From assembly GCA_019638355.1 (NCBI GenBank), contig JAHBTY010000002.1, positions 635,001 to 699,000 of the forward strand: a stretch of 64,000 nt of DNA, given 5' to 3'. The notes under the pieces are model-generated. The model was given only the letters and a program-made list of their open reading frames with translations. It had not been told where the DNA came from and searched no databases. Origin of the DNA: Cyclobacteriaceae bacterium (lineage in GTDB: Bacteria; Bacteroidota; Bacteroidia; Cytophagales; Cyclobacteriaceae). A program made the position numbers and the translations under genes. How positions within the stretch are numbered: position 1 is the stretch's first letter; each line of letters opens with the position of its first letter. Positions 26,130-35,179 of this stretch are shown one piece after another.

Positions 26130-26165
26130 CAAACCTCAATATTAAAGCAAAAAAGCAATTGGCTA

Positions 26166-26196
26166 TTTGCGCCAAAGGCAAAATTGAATACTTTTG
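26166..26196 (+). promoter_or_regulatory. Promoter of the tRNA-Phe gene
   Basis: TTTG (26166-26169) and TACTTTTG (26189-26196) with a 19-bp spacer match the Bacteroidota consensus exactly. Transcription should begin near 26203 and run through the broken tRNA copy before reaching the intact tRNA. Confidence 0.75.
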
Positions 26197-26231
26197 TGGC
26201 CCCTAAAAGCAGTTTAGGGTGCTTTTTACAA

Positions 26232-26285
26232 GGTGACGTAGCTCATCCCGATAATCCCGATAGCTATCGGGAGGGAGGTAGAGCA
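26232..26285 (+). pseudogene. Broken 5' copy of tRNA-Phe, D loop enlarged by a palindrome
   Basis: GGTGACGTAGCTCA (26232-26245) repeats the first 14 bases of the intact tRNA, and GGTAGAGCA (26277-26285) repeats the other side of its D arm. Between them, where the intact gene has only a few D-loop bases, lie 31 bases containing an 18-bp palindrome. No anticodon arm follows, so it cannot be a functional tRNA. It lies in the leader of the real tRNA transcript. Confidence 0.75.
26255..26272. repeat. 18-bp perfect palindrome (core CCGATAGCTATCGG)
   Basis: TCCCGATAGCTATCGGGA is perfectly self-complementary and sits in the D loop of the broken tRNA copy. TCCCGAT also occurs just upstream, giving a short direct repeat. 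The same core is found at 48987-49006 as a clean insertion in a peptidase gene, which marks it as a dispersed element. Confidence 0.7.
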
Positions 26286-26296
26286 AGTCAAAAAAT

Positions 26297-26369
26297 GGTG
26301 ACGTAGCTCAGTTGGTAGAGCAAAGGACTGAAAATCCTTGTGTCGGGGGTTCAATTCCCTCCGTCACCA
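26297..26369 (+). tRNA. tRNA-Phe (anticodon GAA)
   Basis: A 73-nt cloverleaf. The acceptor stem GGTGACG (26297-26303) pairs with CGTCACC (26362-26368), followed by discriminator A. The D arm is GCTC-AGTTGGTA-GAGC, and the anticodon arm is AAGGA-CTGAAAA-TCCTT with GAA in the loop. The T arm GGGGG-TTCAATT-CCCTC includes one G-U pair. CCA is not encoded. The gene has its own promoter upstream and a strong terminator downstream. Confidence 0.97.
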
Positions 26370-26383
26370 CAATAACCTTACAT

Positions 26384-26417
26384 AGCCCTTTCTAAAAGAA
26401 AGGGCTTTTGTTTTTTT
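26384..26417 (+). terminator. Rho-independent terminator of the tRNA gene
   Basis: AGCCCTTTC (26384-26392) pairs perfectly with GAAAGGGCT (26398-26406), followed by a T-rich tract to 26417. It ends 5 bp before the ATG of the sensor kinase, so that gene needs its own initiation or read-through. Confidence 0.9.
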
Positions 26418-26422
26418 ACACC

Positions 26423-27808
26423 ATGGAAACCTGGCTAAGTACCGCTCTTGCCCGCACGGTAATCACTTATCTGGCGCAAGCTGTGTTGGGGTTAATCCTG
26501 TTCTTCATTTTCAGACACTTCTTTAGAATCTACAACCACAAGTTTTTAAACACGTGGGCGCTTAGTTGGTTCTCTTTTGCTGTCTTCATGATTTCTACGG
26601 CCTCCATAACAAGCATGGGAATCAATCAATCTTATGGCTTTTACCGAATATCGTTAACGATTATTTCCATGATGAGCAGTTATGCCCAGGCTGCATTGAT
26701 TTTGGTTGGTAGCCTGGAGCTGATTCGATCCAAAGCCTTTTCGCGCAAGCACCTTATTATATTGATTAGCGCGATTGCGCTTGCATCGGTTGTTATGGTG
26801 CTATTAAAGCATGCTGATCCTGATGGGCGAACATTTCGGTATGTGGTGCGCGTAGGGCTCAAGTACCTGGTTGTAAGCATTGTGTTTTTTGTTGCGGCTG
26901 GTATTACCATAAATCATAATCGTTTTGTAGGCGGAATAGGGCAACGAACAATGGCGTTGGGCTTTATTTCGTATGCGTTAATTAACTCCTACTATACTTT
27001 TATTGTCTTTTATAATGTGTGGATTGCTGAATATGACTTTCCCATGTTTTTTGGTTTGATTGAACTATTAAGCATCTGTAAAATAGGACTGGGTATGGTG
27101 ATGTGGCTATTGGAAGACGAACGACTTCAACTGAAGAAAGCAAATCAGGAATTGGATAGTTTTTTATACAGTGTTTCGCACGATTTGCGCGCGCCCATTG
27201 CTTCCATTCTGGGTTTAACTCACCTGGCTAAACTGGAAACAACCGATCCAAAAACGAGCCCTTACATTTCCATGATCGAACAACGCATAAAAAAATTAGA
27301 CTCGGTTATAGGCGACATTTTGCAACTCTCGCGCAGCTCTAAGGCTGAATTAAAAATTGAACCGGTGGACTTCAATAACCTGATGGCGGAAATCATTTCA
27401 GATATAAAGTTTAATCAGGGTGCAGATAAAATTCAATTGCATTATAATTCCAATCCGGAGCATGTATTCAGGAGCGATCGTGCACAGGTAAAAATAATTT
27501 TAAACAACCTGGTTTCGAATGCTATTAAGTATCATCGGCTCAATCAGGACGAGCCCTTTATAAAAGTGCTGTTTAAAAAGCAGGAAACTGAAGTTGTGAT
27601 AGAGGTGATTGATAATGGGGAAGGAATTTCCCCAGATAATCAGGATAAAGTTTTTGAAATGTTTTACCGGGCTTCCTCCAGTTCGGATGGTACCGGGCTT
27701 GGTTTGTACATTGTAAAAGAGGCTATCAATAAACTAAACGGGAAGATTGAAGTAGAGTCGCGCGTGCAGGTTGGAACTACCTTTACGGTTACGCTACCTG
27801 TGCAATAG
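26423..27808 (+). CDS. Membrane sensor histidine kinase
   Basis: A 461-residue protein; ATG 26423 is chosen over a TTG five codons upstream, which lies in the terminator's T tract. The N-terminal 230 residues hold about seven hydrophobic helices with no large extracellular domain. A short linker leads to HisKA (LDSFLYSVSHDLRAPIASILGLTHLA, phospho-accepting His) and a HATPase domain with N box (NNLVSNAIKYH), G1 (DNGEGIS) and G2 (GTGLGLYIVKEAI). No response regulator is next to it. Its stop overlaps the convergent flavoprotein gene by 20 bp. Confidence 0.9.
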   Translation: METWLSTALARTVITYLAQAVLGLILFFIFRHFFRIYNHKFLNTWALSWFSFAVFMISTASITSMGINQSYGFYRISLTIISMMSSYAQAALILVGSLELIRSKAFSRKHLIILISAIALASVVMVLLKHADPDGRTFRYVVRVGLKYLVVSIVFFVAAGITINHNRFVGGIGQRTMALGFISYALINSYYTFIVFYNVWIAEYDFPMFFGLIELLSICKIGLGMVMWLLEDERLQLKKANQELDSFLYSVSHDLRAPIASILGLTHLAKLETTDPKTSPYISMIEQRIKKLDSVIGDILQLSRSSKAELKIEPVDFNNLMAEIISDIKFNQGADKIQLHYNSNPEHVFRSDRAQVKIILNNLVSNAIKYHRLNQDEPFIKVLFKKQETEVVIEVIDNGEGISPDNQDKVFEMFYRASSSSDGTGLGLYIVKEAINKLNGKIEVESRVQVGTTFTVTLPVQ

Positions 27809-29021
27809 CTTTTGCTGCTACCCACGCAGTACTCCATGCGGCCTGAAAATTAAACCCACCGGTTTCGCCATCCACATTTAGTACTTCTCCGGCAAAGTAT
27901 AACCCAGGTATAAGTTTGCTCTCCATTGTATCCAGGTTAATCGCACTGCAATCCACACCCCCACAGGTTACAAACTCCTCTTTAAAAGTAGTTTTGCCTT
28001 TAATCGTGAAAGCGCAGGCAAATAATAACTCAATGAGTTTGTTTATCTCTTTATGCGAGGCCTCGGCCCAGATTTTTTCCGGAGCAATACCGGCTGTGTG
28101 GGTAAGAAATTCCCAAAGACGTTTAGGTAATTCGAAAAGTGCATTACCGGTTATATTTTTTTTACTGTGTTGATTTTTTAACTGCATCAGCGTTTCGCGA
28201 ATGGTTAACTCCGGTTGGCCCGTCCAGTTTACCAATGCTGTAAACGTATAGTGAAGCTGATGAAGTTCAACCGCAGCCCAGGCCGAAAGTTTAATAACCG
28301 CAGGGCCACTTAATCCCCAATGGGTAATCAAAACAGGGCCCCGTTGACTAAACCTGGTGCCCGCTATTTTTACTTCGGCATCGGCTACAGCTACTCCCAT
28401 TAACGAAGTGAAAGTACGCATGGAATCGTTGAACGTAAACAACGATGGTATTGGGTTTATGATTGTGTGATTGAGTTTGGCTAACCATTCATAATTTTCA
28501 CGTTTGTTGTAACCACCGGTTGTAATTAAAACGGTATGCGCCTTAATTATTTTGTTGTTCAGGCTTACTTCAAAGTGATTGGCAATTTTAACTACCTGTG
28601 TAACCTCACAACTGGTTTTTATTTCTATGGCATATCGTTCTGCTTCACGCAAAAAGCAATCGATAATACTTTGTGAGTTGTTGCTTTGCGGAAACATACG
28701 GCCGTCCGCTTCGGTTTTAAGGATTACACCCCGCTGCTCAAACCACGAAACAGTATGGGCTGCATGAAACTGGTAAAATATTTTTTTGAGTTCCTTTTGC
28801 CCGCGCGGGTAATGCTTTGATAGCGGTGTGGGTTCAAAACAATGGTGCGTTACGTTGCATCGGCCACCACCCGATACTTTTACTTTTGCCAGTAGTTTGG
28901 TTGACTTTTCAAGAATAAGAATCCGCAACTTAGGGTTTAATTCAGCTGCATTTATACCTCCAAAAAAACCGGCTGCTCCCCCTCCAATTACAATTAAATC
29001 ATAATCTGCGGAAACGCTCAT
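27789..29021 (-). CDS. HI0933/YhiN-family FAD-dependent flavoprotein
   Basis: A 410-residue flavoprotein. It has an N-terminal dinucleotide-binding motif (VIGGGAAGFFGGINAA), the family marker KVSGGGRCNVTH near residue 50, and a C-terminal FAD contact (FAGEVLNVDGETGGFNFQAAWSTAWVAA), also typical. The family is widespread and its reaction is not well established. It overlaps the sensor kinase end by 20 bp (convergent) and is 20 bp from the MFS transporter gene upstream, possibly co-transcribed with it. Confidence 0.9.
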   Translation of the reverse strand: MSVSADYDLIVIGGGAAGFFGGINAAELNPKLRILILEKSTKLLAKVKVSGGGRCNVTHHCFEPTPLSKHYPRGQKELKKIFYQFHAAHTVSWFEQRGVILKTEADGRMFPQSNNSQSIIDCFLREAERYAIEIKTSCEVTQVVKIANHFEVSLNNKIIKAHTVLITTGGYNKRENYEWLAKLNHTIINPIPSLFTFNDSMRTFTSLMGVAVADAEVKIAGTRFSQRGPVLITHWGLSGPAVIKLSAWAAVELHQLHYTFTALVNWTGQPELTIRETLMQLKNQHSKKNITGNALFELPKRLWEFLTHTAGIAPEKIWAEASHKEINKLIELLFACAFTIKGKTTFKEEFVTCGGVDCSAINLDTMESKLIPGLYFAGEVLNVDGETGGFNFQAAWSTAWVAAKAIAQVA

Positions 29022-29041
29022 GCATATCCCGGTTTAAAAAT

Positions 29042-30271
29042 CTAAACGTTGGTCTTGTGCAATTTAGCAGCTACGTATCGGTTCACAAACCAGATCATTA
29101 CAATGGTAATTACGATGGAAGCAGCCACCACGTATCCTAAAGTATCGTAATGCAACAACTCGCCCGAAGGGGCCTGCACTACAATCATACCGGCAATGTA
29201 GGAAGCAATACCGCCTGAAATTTGCTGGGTTGATGCGTTGAGACTCATAAATGCACCACGATCGGCTTGTTCGGGCACAGCCGATACCAATGCTTGCGAG
29301 GAGATCATGCGCGCTGATATGCCCGCAAACATTATTATGTTCAATCCCATCACCATCCAAATGGGTGTTGGCCCCAGGTTGCAATAAAGAATTACAATAA
29401 AAATCATCAGCACACTACCAGCCACAAACATGCGGTATTTGCCCCATGCATCGCTTAACCTTCCAATCAAGGGGCCCAGAATCATGGAAGCAATGCCGGT
29501 AACCATATAAAGGGTTGGCAATTGTTTTAAGGTTAGCTTCAGGTTGTTCACGCCAAAATCGGCCCCAAAGGGCATCATCATAAAACCACCTGTGGCCAAC
29601 AGGGTTGTGGCAGCAAAGGTTTTTAGATAGGTGGAGTTAGAAACGGTTTTGAATAAGTGGGTAAATGCATTCCGATTAGTTTTTATTTTCAGATGCCCAT
29701 CAATTGGTTTAAGAAATGCAAGAATGGCAATACCCACAACCACACTCACTAAAACAATCATAATAAAAGGCGAATGCCAACCCCACTTCTCGGCAAAGTA
29801 TAAACCCACCGGTAAGCCCAATACCTGGCTGGAGGCAAATGCCATTTGCAGAAAACCCATTACCCGGCCACGAACTTCAAGGGCAAACAAATCGGTAACA
29901 ATGGCAAACGTAATGGAACCAATTACGCCACCAAATATTCCGGTAAAGATGCGCGCTGCCAACAGTAGGTGATAATTGGGAGCAAGGCCGCAAAAAAGCG
30001 TACCGATAATGAAGCCGGTATAAAAAAACAATAAGAGTTTTTTACGATCAAACTTATCGGCAAAGCCTGCAGCTAACAATCCTGAAAGCCCCGCACTAAC
30101 AGCATAGGCTGCTACCACAAAACCAAATTGTGCTGGAGAGATGTTAAGTGCCGGGCGCAAAATGGGCCCTAATGGCGAAAGCACCATAAAGTCCAGAATG
30201 ATGGAAAACTGAAGAATGGTAAGTATGGCTATTACAAAAACTTCGTAGCCTGAAAATTTTTTTGATTTCAT
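29042..30271 (-). CDS. MFS (DHA1-type) transporter
   Basis: A 409-residue protein with 12 predicted helices. The first helix contains LDFMVLSPLGPIL, and the loop between helices 2 and 3 carries GFADKFDRKKLLLF, the MFS loop signature. A second copy of the loop lies at GRLSDAWGKYRMF in the C-terminal half. The drug/sugar efflux branch is likely; the substrate cannot be read from sequence. The gene may be co-transcribed with the flavoprotein downstream. Confidence 0.88.
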   Translation of the reverse strand: MKSKKFSGYEVFVIAILTILQFSIILDFMVLSPLGPILRPALNISPAQFGFVVAAYAVSAGLSGLLAAGFADKFDRKKLLLFFYTGFIIGTLFCGLAPNYHLLLAARIFTGIFGGVIGSITFAIVTDLFALEVRGRVMGFLQMAFASSQVLGLPVGLYFAEKWGWHSPFIMIVLVSVVVGIAILAFLKPIDGHLKIKTNRNAFTHLFKTVSNSTYLKTFAATTLLATGGFMMMPFGADFGVNNLKLTLKQLPTLYMVTGIASMILGPLIGRLSDAWGKYRMFVAGSVLMIFIVILYCNLGPTPIWMVMGLNIIMFAGISARMISSQALVSAVPEQADRGAFMSLNASTQQISGGIASYIAGMIVVQAPSGELLHYDTLGYVVAASIVITIVMIWFVNRYVAAKLHKTNV

Positions 30272-30362
30272 GAAAGCAGGTTAAGATTAGGCAAAGCAAT
30301 GGCAGTTAATGCCACCCCTATGTCAACAGTAGGGAAAAAATGAAATTTTATTTTGTTAAACC

Positions 30363-31592
30363 TTAAAAAATATCAATCTGGCCGCGTAATAAATCTTCCA
30401 ATGTATCGCGTCTGCGAATCAGCTTTGCCTCGCCATTCACTATTAAAACTTCTGCCGGGCGTAACCGCGAATTGTAGTTCGAAGCCATGGAATAACCGTA
30501 TGCACCGGCATTCTTAAACACAAGTAAATCGCCTTCGCGCACTTCGTTTAGTTTGCGATCGGCACCTAGTGTATCGGTTTCGCAAATATTACCTACAACC
30601 GTGTAAACCTTTTGTGTTCCTGATGGATTTGATGCGTTGATGATTTCATGGTAGGCATCGTACATCATCGGGCGAATCAAGTGGTTGAGCCCTGAATCAA
30701 CTCCGGCAAATGTTAATGAAGGTGTCGCCTTTACTACATTCGTTTTTGTTATCAGATAACCGGCTTCGCTCACCAAATATTTTCCGGGTTCAATCCACAA
30801 CTCCAACTTGCGCCCGTAACTTTGATAGAATTCTTTAAAGGCTTTACTCAACTTTAAGCCCAGGTCATACACGTTGGTTACCAGGTCGCCCGGTTTGTAA
30901 GCTACCTTAAAGCCACCACCAAAATCGATAAACTTCAAAGCCGGAAAATCGCGGGCAATTCCAAATAGTATTTCAGCCATCTTCAGAAACACATCGGTTT
31001 CGGTTATCTCCGATCCGGTGTGAATGTGAAGTCCGCTTATTACAATGTGGTGTTTATTTGCCAGTTGCATTATTTCGGGCAGCTGGTAAACCGAAATACC
31101 AAACTTGGAATTGCTGTGGCCGGTGGAGATTTTATAATTGCCGCCCGCCATTATGTGTGGATTAAGACGCACACAACAGGGCACGGTGTTACCATACTTC
31201 TTACCAAACTTTTCAAGTACCGACAGGTTGTCCAGGTTAACAGTTAACCCAAGTTCAACTCCTTGTATTATTTCGTCAAAATCAACACAATTGGGGGTAA
31301 ACATAATTTCAGCCGGGGTAAACCCAGCCCCTAAAGCCAGTTGTGCTTCCTGTATGGAAACCACATCTACACCTGCTCCATTTTGTTTTACCAGCTTTAA
31401 AATGGAAACATTGGTAAGTGCTTTGGCAGCATACTTAATGCGCACATCGGTCTCTGAAAAAGCATTCTTTAAACTCGTAATCTGATTGGCGATTTTGCTT
31501 CCGTCATACACATAAACCGGAGTGCCAAACTGCTGGGCTATTTCAGCTACATCAATGCCCTGAATGGTATAGGTGCCATTTACTAATTCCAT
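30363..31592 (-). CDS. lysA: Diaminopimelate decarboxylase
   Basis: A 409-residue PLP enzyme that makes L-lysine from meso-diaminopimelate, the last step of the pathway. ATG 31592 is chosen because it begins the usual N terminus (MELVNGTYTIQGIDV) and follows a promoter-like box; the frame is open far upstream but unlike the family. The PLP lysine is in IKYAAKALTN, followed by HTGSEITE, the FGGGF loop, the EPGKYLV block, ICETDTLG with the active-site Cys, and GAYGYSM at the end. It is divergent from the alpha/beta hydrolase gene. Confidence 0.95.
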   Translation of the reverse strand: MELVNGTYTIQGIDVAEIAQQFGTPVYVYDGSKIANQITSLKNAFSETDVRIKYAAKALTNVSILKLVKQNGAGVDVVSIQEAQLALGAGFTPAEIMFTPNCVDFDEIIQGVELGLTVNLDNLSVLEKFGKKYGNTVPCCVRLNPHIMAGGNYKISTGHSNSKFGISVYQLPEIMQLANKHHIVISGLHIHTGSEITETDVFLKMAEILFGIARDFPALKFIDFGGGFKVAYKPGDLVTNVYDLGLKLSKAFKEFYQSYGRKLELWIEPGKYLVSEAGYLITKTNVVKATPSLTFAGVDSGLNHLIRPMMYDAYHEIINASNPSGTQKVYTVVGNICETDTLGADRKLNEVREGDLLVFKNAGAYGYSMASNYNSRLRPAEVLIVNGEAKLIRRRDTLEDLLRGQIDIF

Positions 31593-31606
31593 AAAAAAAT
31601 AAAAGG

Positions 31607-31614
31607 CAAATATA
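31607..31614 (-). promoter_or_regulatory. -7 box before lysA
   Basis: On the minus strand the sequence reads TATATTTG, an exact TAnnTTTG match, ending 14 bp before the lysA ATG. No convincing -33 TTTG is seen at the usual distance. Confidence 0.4.
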
Positions 31615-31673
31615 CTGGCATTGGTGTGCTGCCATCTTTCGGAACCAGTTTTTTTCTTTCGATCTTCGCGGCT

Positions 31674-32438
31674 ATGAAGTTGCATTATCGTAAGTCGGGT
31701 GCAGGCCGGCCATTGATTATTCTGCATGGATTGCTGGGCTCGTCCGACAATTGGTTTTCGTTGGCAAAAGTTTTTGCCGAATCGTTTGAGGTTTATCTGG
31801 TAGATCAACGCAACCACGGGCAGTCACCGCACAGTGCCGAGTTCAACTATCCACTTATGGTGGAGGATCTGCATACGTTTATCGAAGAACATAATTTGAA
31901 TCAACCTGCCATTATCGGGCATTCCATGGGTGGCAAAACAGCCATGAACTTTGCAGTAAAGTACCCAACCCTGCTTAGCGAGCTAATTGTTGTTGATATT
32001 GTGCCCAAAGCTTACCCGGTTCATCACGATCATATTCTGGATGGAATGCATGCTATTGATCTTGCTTCGCTTACTTCACGCACCGAAGCCGATACAATCT
32101 TAAGCAAACATGTTAGCGAACCAGATGTACGGCAGTTTTTATTGAAGAATTTGTATCGCACCAGCGAAAGCAAGTTTGCCTGGCGTGTAAACCTAGCCGC
32201 AATTGATGCACACTTGGAAGAAATTGGTGCGGGTATGCAAACCGAAGGTACCTATACCGGGCCTGCACTTTTTATAATGGGGGCCCATTCAAATTACTTT
32301 GCCGCTGGCGATGAAGGGACAATCAAATCAATATTTCCCAAAGCCAAGATTGTTACACTCGAAACGGGGCATTGGGTACAAGCTGAAAAACCAGTTGAGT
32401 TTTCGGCAACGGTGCTACAGTTCTTAAATCGTGCCTGA
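31674..32438 (+). CDS. Alpha/beta-fold hydrolase (YbfF-like esterase)
   Basis: A 254-residue protein; ATG 31674 is chosen because MKLHYRKSGAGRPLIILHGLLGSSDNW is the standard N terminus. The oxyanion segment is HGLLGSSDNW, the nucleophile Ser is in IGHSMGGKTAM, and the catalytic His is in ETGHWVQAEKP near the C terminus. VDQRNHGQSPHS is conserved in the YbfF branch of acyl-CoA/ester hydrolases. The stop TGA overlaps the next start (TGATG), coupling it to the methyltransferase gene. Confidence 0.88.
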   Translation: MKLHYRKSGAGRPLIILHGLLGSSDNWFSLAKVFAESFEVYLVDQRNHGQSPHSAEFNYPLMVEDLHTFIEEHNLNQPAIIGHSMGGKTAMNFAVKYPTLLSELIVVDIVPKAYPVHHDHILDGMHAIDLASLTSRTEADTILSKHVSEPDVRQFLLKNLYRTSESKFAWRVNLAAIDAHLEEIGAGMQTEGTYTGPALFIMGAHSNYFAAGDEGTIKSIFPKAKIVTLETGHWVQAEKPVEFSATVLQFLNRA

Positions 32439-33142
32439 TGGCTGGCAAACTTTACCTTATACCAACTATTATTTCGGATGAAACCCAACATGTGGTTATT
32501 CCACAACAGGTAAAAGAGGTGCTTCCTGGGATAAAATATTTTTTAGCCGAGGACTTACGTACCGCCAGGCGTTTTCTCAGCAGTCTTAAAGTGTATCCCA
32601 CAATCGAAGAACTGAATTTTCAGGTGTTGAATAAGGAAACTCCCGCAATTGATCTTCCTGATCTTATGAAACCACTTGAGGCTGGATTTAATATGGGCGT
32701 AATTTCAGAGTCTGGCTGCCCGGGTGTGGCTGACCCCGGAGCGTTGGCAGTTGCCTATGCGCACGCACACAATTTTCAGGTAGTGCCACTGGTTGGGCCA
32801 TCATCCATTCTGCTTGCGTTAATGGCTTCGGGTTTAAACGGACAGCAGTTTGCATTTAATGGCTATTTGCCCGTAGATGTCAATGAGGCTTCAAAAAAAA
32901 TTAAGGAACTGGAGCGGGAATCGAAGCTTAAGAATCAAACGCAGATTTTTATTGAAACCCCCTATCGCAACAATGCTGTGTTTAGCCATCTGTTAAAAAA
33001 TTTGCATGCACATACAAGGCTAACGGTTGCACTGGATATTACAGGTAAGAATGAAAGTATAGTCACCAAAGCCGTTTCTACATGGAAATCAAACACCATT
33101 GTGTGGCCAAAAACCCCGGCTGTGTTTTTGTTTCTGGCTTAA
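32438..33142 (+). CDS. RsmI-like SAM-dependent methyltransferase (tetrapyrrole methylase fold)
   Basis: A 234-residue protein of the tetrapyrrole methylase fold, the group that includes the 16S rRNA 2'-O-methyltransferase RsmI. Visible family elements are GKLYLIPTIISD, VISESGCPGVADPGALAVAYAH (the SAM-pocket block), VPLVGPSSILLALMASGLNGQQFAFNGYLP, and QIFIETPYRNNA. RsmI itself has about 285 residues, so this is the short Bacteroidota form whose target is uncertain. Translation is coupled to the hydrolase gene by a 1-bp overlap. Confidence 0.85.
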   Translation: MAGKLYLIPTIISDETQHVVIPQQVKEVLPGIKYFLAEDLRTARRFLSSLKVYPTIEELNFQVLNKETPAIDLPDLMKPLEAGFNMGVISESGCPGVADPGALAVAYAHAHNFQVVPLVGPSSILLALMASGLNGQQFAFNGYLPVDVNEASKKIKELERESKLKNQTQIFIETPYRNNAVFSHLLKNLHAHTRLTVALDITGKNESIVTKAVSTWKSNTIVWPKTPAVFLFLA

Positions 33143-33186
33143 GGCCGATTATTGCAAACTAAGCATGGTGATATAACACTACTTAT

Positions 33187-33194
33187 TATCTTTG
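33187..33194 (+). promoter_or_regulatory. -7 box before metK
   Basis: TATCTTTG matches TAnnTTTG and predicts transcription starting near 33201, about 22 bp before the metK ATG. No clear -33 TTTG is seen at 19-20 bp. Confidence 0.45.
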
Positions 33195-33222
33195 CCCCCT
33201 TAAAATCGTAATCAAACAAACT

Positions 33223-34476
33223 ATGCCTTACCTGTTTACTTCCGAGTCGGTTTCTGAGGGCCACCCCGATAAAGTTGCTGACCAAATCTCCGATGCTTTA
33301 ATCGATTATTTCTTAGCGTACGATCCTAATTCTAAAGTAGCCTGTGAAACACTGGTTACAACCGGACAGGTTGTACTTGCAGGAGAAGTAAAATCAGAAG
33401 CGTATTTAGATGTACAAGACATTGCCCGTGAGGTAATCAAGAAAATAGGTTACACCAAAAGCGAGTATATGTTTGAGGCCAATAGTTGCGGAATTTTATC
33501 GGCTATTCACGAACAATCTTCTGACATTAACCAAGGCGTTGAACGTAAAAAGAAAGAAGACCAGGGCGCTGGCGACCAGGGAATGATGTTTGGCTATGCC
33601 ACCAACGAAACCGATAACCTGATGCCATTGCCATTGGAGTTAGCCCATTTGCTGTTGCGTGAGTTAGCTGTTATCCGCAGAGAAGGTAAGGTAATGACTT
33701 ATCTGCGCCCCGATGCCAAATCGCAGGTTACGATTGAGTATAGCGATGATAATAAGCCACAACGGATTGATGCGATCGTAATCTCTACCCAGCACGATGA
33801 CTTTGCAAAAGATGCTGTTATGCTGAAGCAGATAAAAGACGATGTAATCAATATTCTGGTTCCGCGCATTTTGAAAAAACTTCCAAAGCGCGTACAAAAT
33901 TTGTTTGGTGCCGATATTAAATACCATGTTAACCCAACCGGTAAGTTTGTTATTGGCGGCCCTCATGGCGATACCGGTTTAACCGGAAGAAAAATTATTG
34001 TAGATACCTATGGTGGTAAAGGCGCACACGGTGGTGGAGCGTTTTCCGGAAAAGATCCAAGCAAGGTAGATCGGTCAGCAGCGTACGCTACCCGTCACAT
34101 TGCTAAAAACATGGTGGCTGCAGGTTTGTGTAATGAGGTGTTGGTGCAGGTTGCTTATGCGATTGGTGTTGCCAAGCCAGTTGGGTTGTATGTAAACACC
34201 TATGGAAGCGCCAAGGTGAATTTAACCGATGGTGAAATTGCGAAGAAGATTGAAAAGATTTTTGATATGCGCCCATACTTTATTGAAGAGCGTTTCAAAC
34301 TCCGTACACCTATTTACTCTGAAACTGCCGCTTATGGCCACATGGGTCGTGAGCCCAAAGTAGTGGAGAAGGTTTTCAATAAAGGAAAGAAAAACGAGAA
34401 GAAGGTGAAAGTGGAGTTGTTCCCCTGGGAAAAACTGGACTTTGTAGAAGCAATTAAAAAGGCTTTTAAGCTGTAA
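33223..34476 (+). CDS. metK: S-adenosylmethionine synthetase
   Basis: A 417-residue enzyme forming S-adenosylmethionine from methionine and ATP. Signatures are [33 protein letters not shown] and [21 protein letters not shown], all intact. It is longer than the E. coli protein because of a basic insert near the C terminus ([20 protein letters not shown]), which I believe is usual in Bacteroidota. It has its own -7 box and a strong terminator, so it is monocistronic. Confidence 0.98.
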   Translation: MPYLFTSESVSEGHPDKVADQISDALIDYFLAYDPNSKVACETLVTTGQVVLAGEVKSEAYLDVQDIAREVIKKIGYTKSEYMFEANSCGILSAIHEQSSDINQGVERKKKEDQGAGDQGMMFGYATNETDNLMPLPLELAHLLLRELAVIRREGKVMTYLRPDAKSQVTIEYSDDNKPQRIDAIVISTQHDDFAKDAVMLKQIKDDVINILVPRILKKLPKRVQNLFGADIKYHVNPTGKFVIGGPHGDTGLTGRKIIVDTYGGKGAHGGGAFSGKDPSKVDRSAAYATRHIAKNMVAAGLCNEVLVQVAYAIGVAKPVGLYVNTYGSAKVNLTDGEIAKKIEKIFDMRPYFIEERFKLRTPIYSETAAYGHMGREPKVVEKVFNKGKKNEKKVKVELFPWEKLDFVEAIKKAFKL

Positions 34477-34496
34477 AAGAAGAATATAGCTTTCAA

Positions 34497-34531
34497 AAAA
34501 GGGCTTGCACACAGCAGGCCCTTTTGTTTTT
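34497..34531 (+). terminator. Rho-independent terminator of metK
   Basis: AAAAGGGC-T-TGC and GCA-G-GCCCTTTT form a stem with a 5-base ACACA loop, followed by a T-rich tract (TTTTGTTTTT). Confidence 0.85.
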
Positions 34532-34555
34532 ATTCTGGTTTAGGTAATTAATAAT

Positions 34556-35179
34556 CTAAAAGTTATATCCAAAATGAAATCCAGGTTCGGCATATACAAA
34601 CTTGGGCCATTTATCATCTAACTGCTTAAAACCATCAGGCAGTATTGTGTGATAGGCCCTATGCGTAATGGCAATGGATGGTTGGATAAAAAATCTATCT
34701 TTAAAAAGTTTGATGTGATAGCCCACCCGGTAGGTATTGAAAAGCTGAAAGCCATTGTCAATCTTTTTGCCGTTATCGTTTACAAATTTTTGTATTGTTG
34801 GCATTACATTAAGTTCCGCATATAGACCTTTCCAAAAAAAACGCTGATATGCAACTGATATACCATATTCGCGAACATATCCAGGAAATTTTTCTTCCAA
34901 TTTTCCGTATGATTTGTTAAAAAATGGATGAATGCCATTTGGCCAGGCATATTTCCAGGTTTTAGGCTCCAGTGTAACTGCGTCTTTGCCGGTAATACGA
35001 TAGCCCACATTGAGTTGAACGAAGTCCGGTGGATTAACGGGAGCCAAATTACCTAATAGAAATACAGTGCTTCCAATAAACCAGCGGCTGTGTGTACTGT
35101 CTGCTTCAGCGTATTGTGCTTTGAGCTGAAGCATTGTCATTAATAAAGTTAAGGCGAACAATAAAACTTTCTTTAGCAT
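34556..35179 (-). CDS. Secreted beta-rich protein of unknown function
   Basis: A 207-residue protein with a signal peptide (about residues 1-21, ending MLQLKAQ). It has alternating aromatic strands typical of a small outer-membrane barrel (FVQLNVGYRITG, VAYQRFFWKGLYAELNVMP, YRVGYHIKLFKDRFFIQPS) and ends FHFGYNF, a terminal Phe as in barrel proteins. The FFWKGLYA block resembles the protein at 3323-4006. A 7-1-7 palindrome lies about 40 bp before its ATG and is a likely regulator site. Confidence 0.7.
   Translation of the reverse strand: MLKKVLLFALTLLMTMLQLKAQYAEADSTHSRWFIGSTVFLLGNLAPVNPPDFVQLNVGYRITGKDAVTLEPKTWKYAWPNGIHPFFNKSYGKLEEKFPGYVREYGISVAYQRFFWKGLYAELNVMPTIQKFVNDNGKKIDNGFQLFNTYRVGYHIKLFKDRFFIQPSIAITHRAYHTILPDGFKQLDDKWPKFVYAEPGFHFGYNF

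Noticed and set aside
26232-26285. A second functional tRNA gene
   Set aside because: Only the 5' acceptor strand and D arm are present; there is no anticodon or T arm.
30363-31817. Longer lysA start at 31817
   Set aside because: The extra 75 residues are unlike the family and overlap the start of the divergent hydrolase gene; MELVNGTY at 31592 is the usual N terminus.
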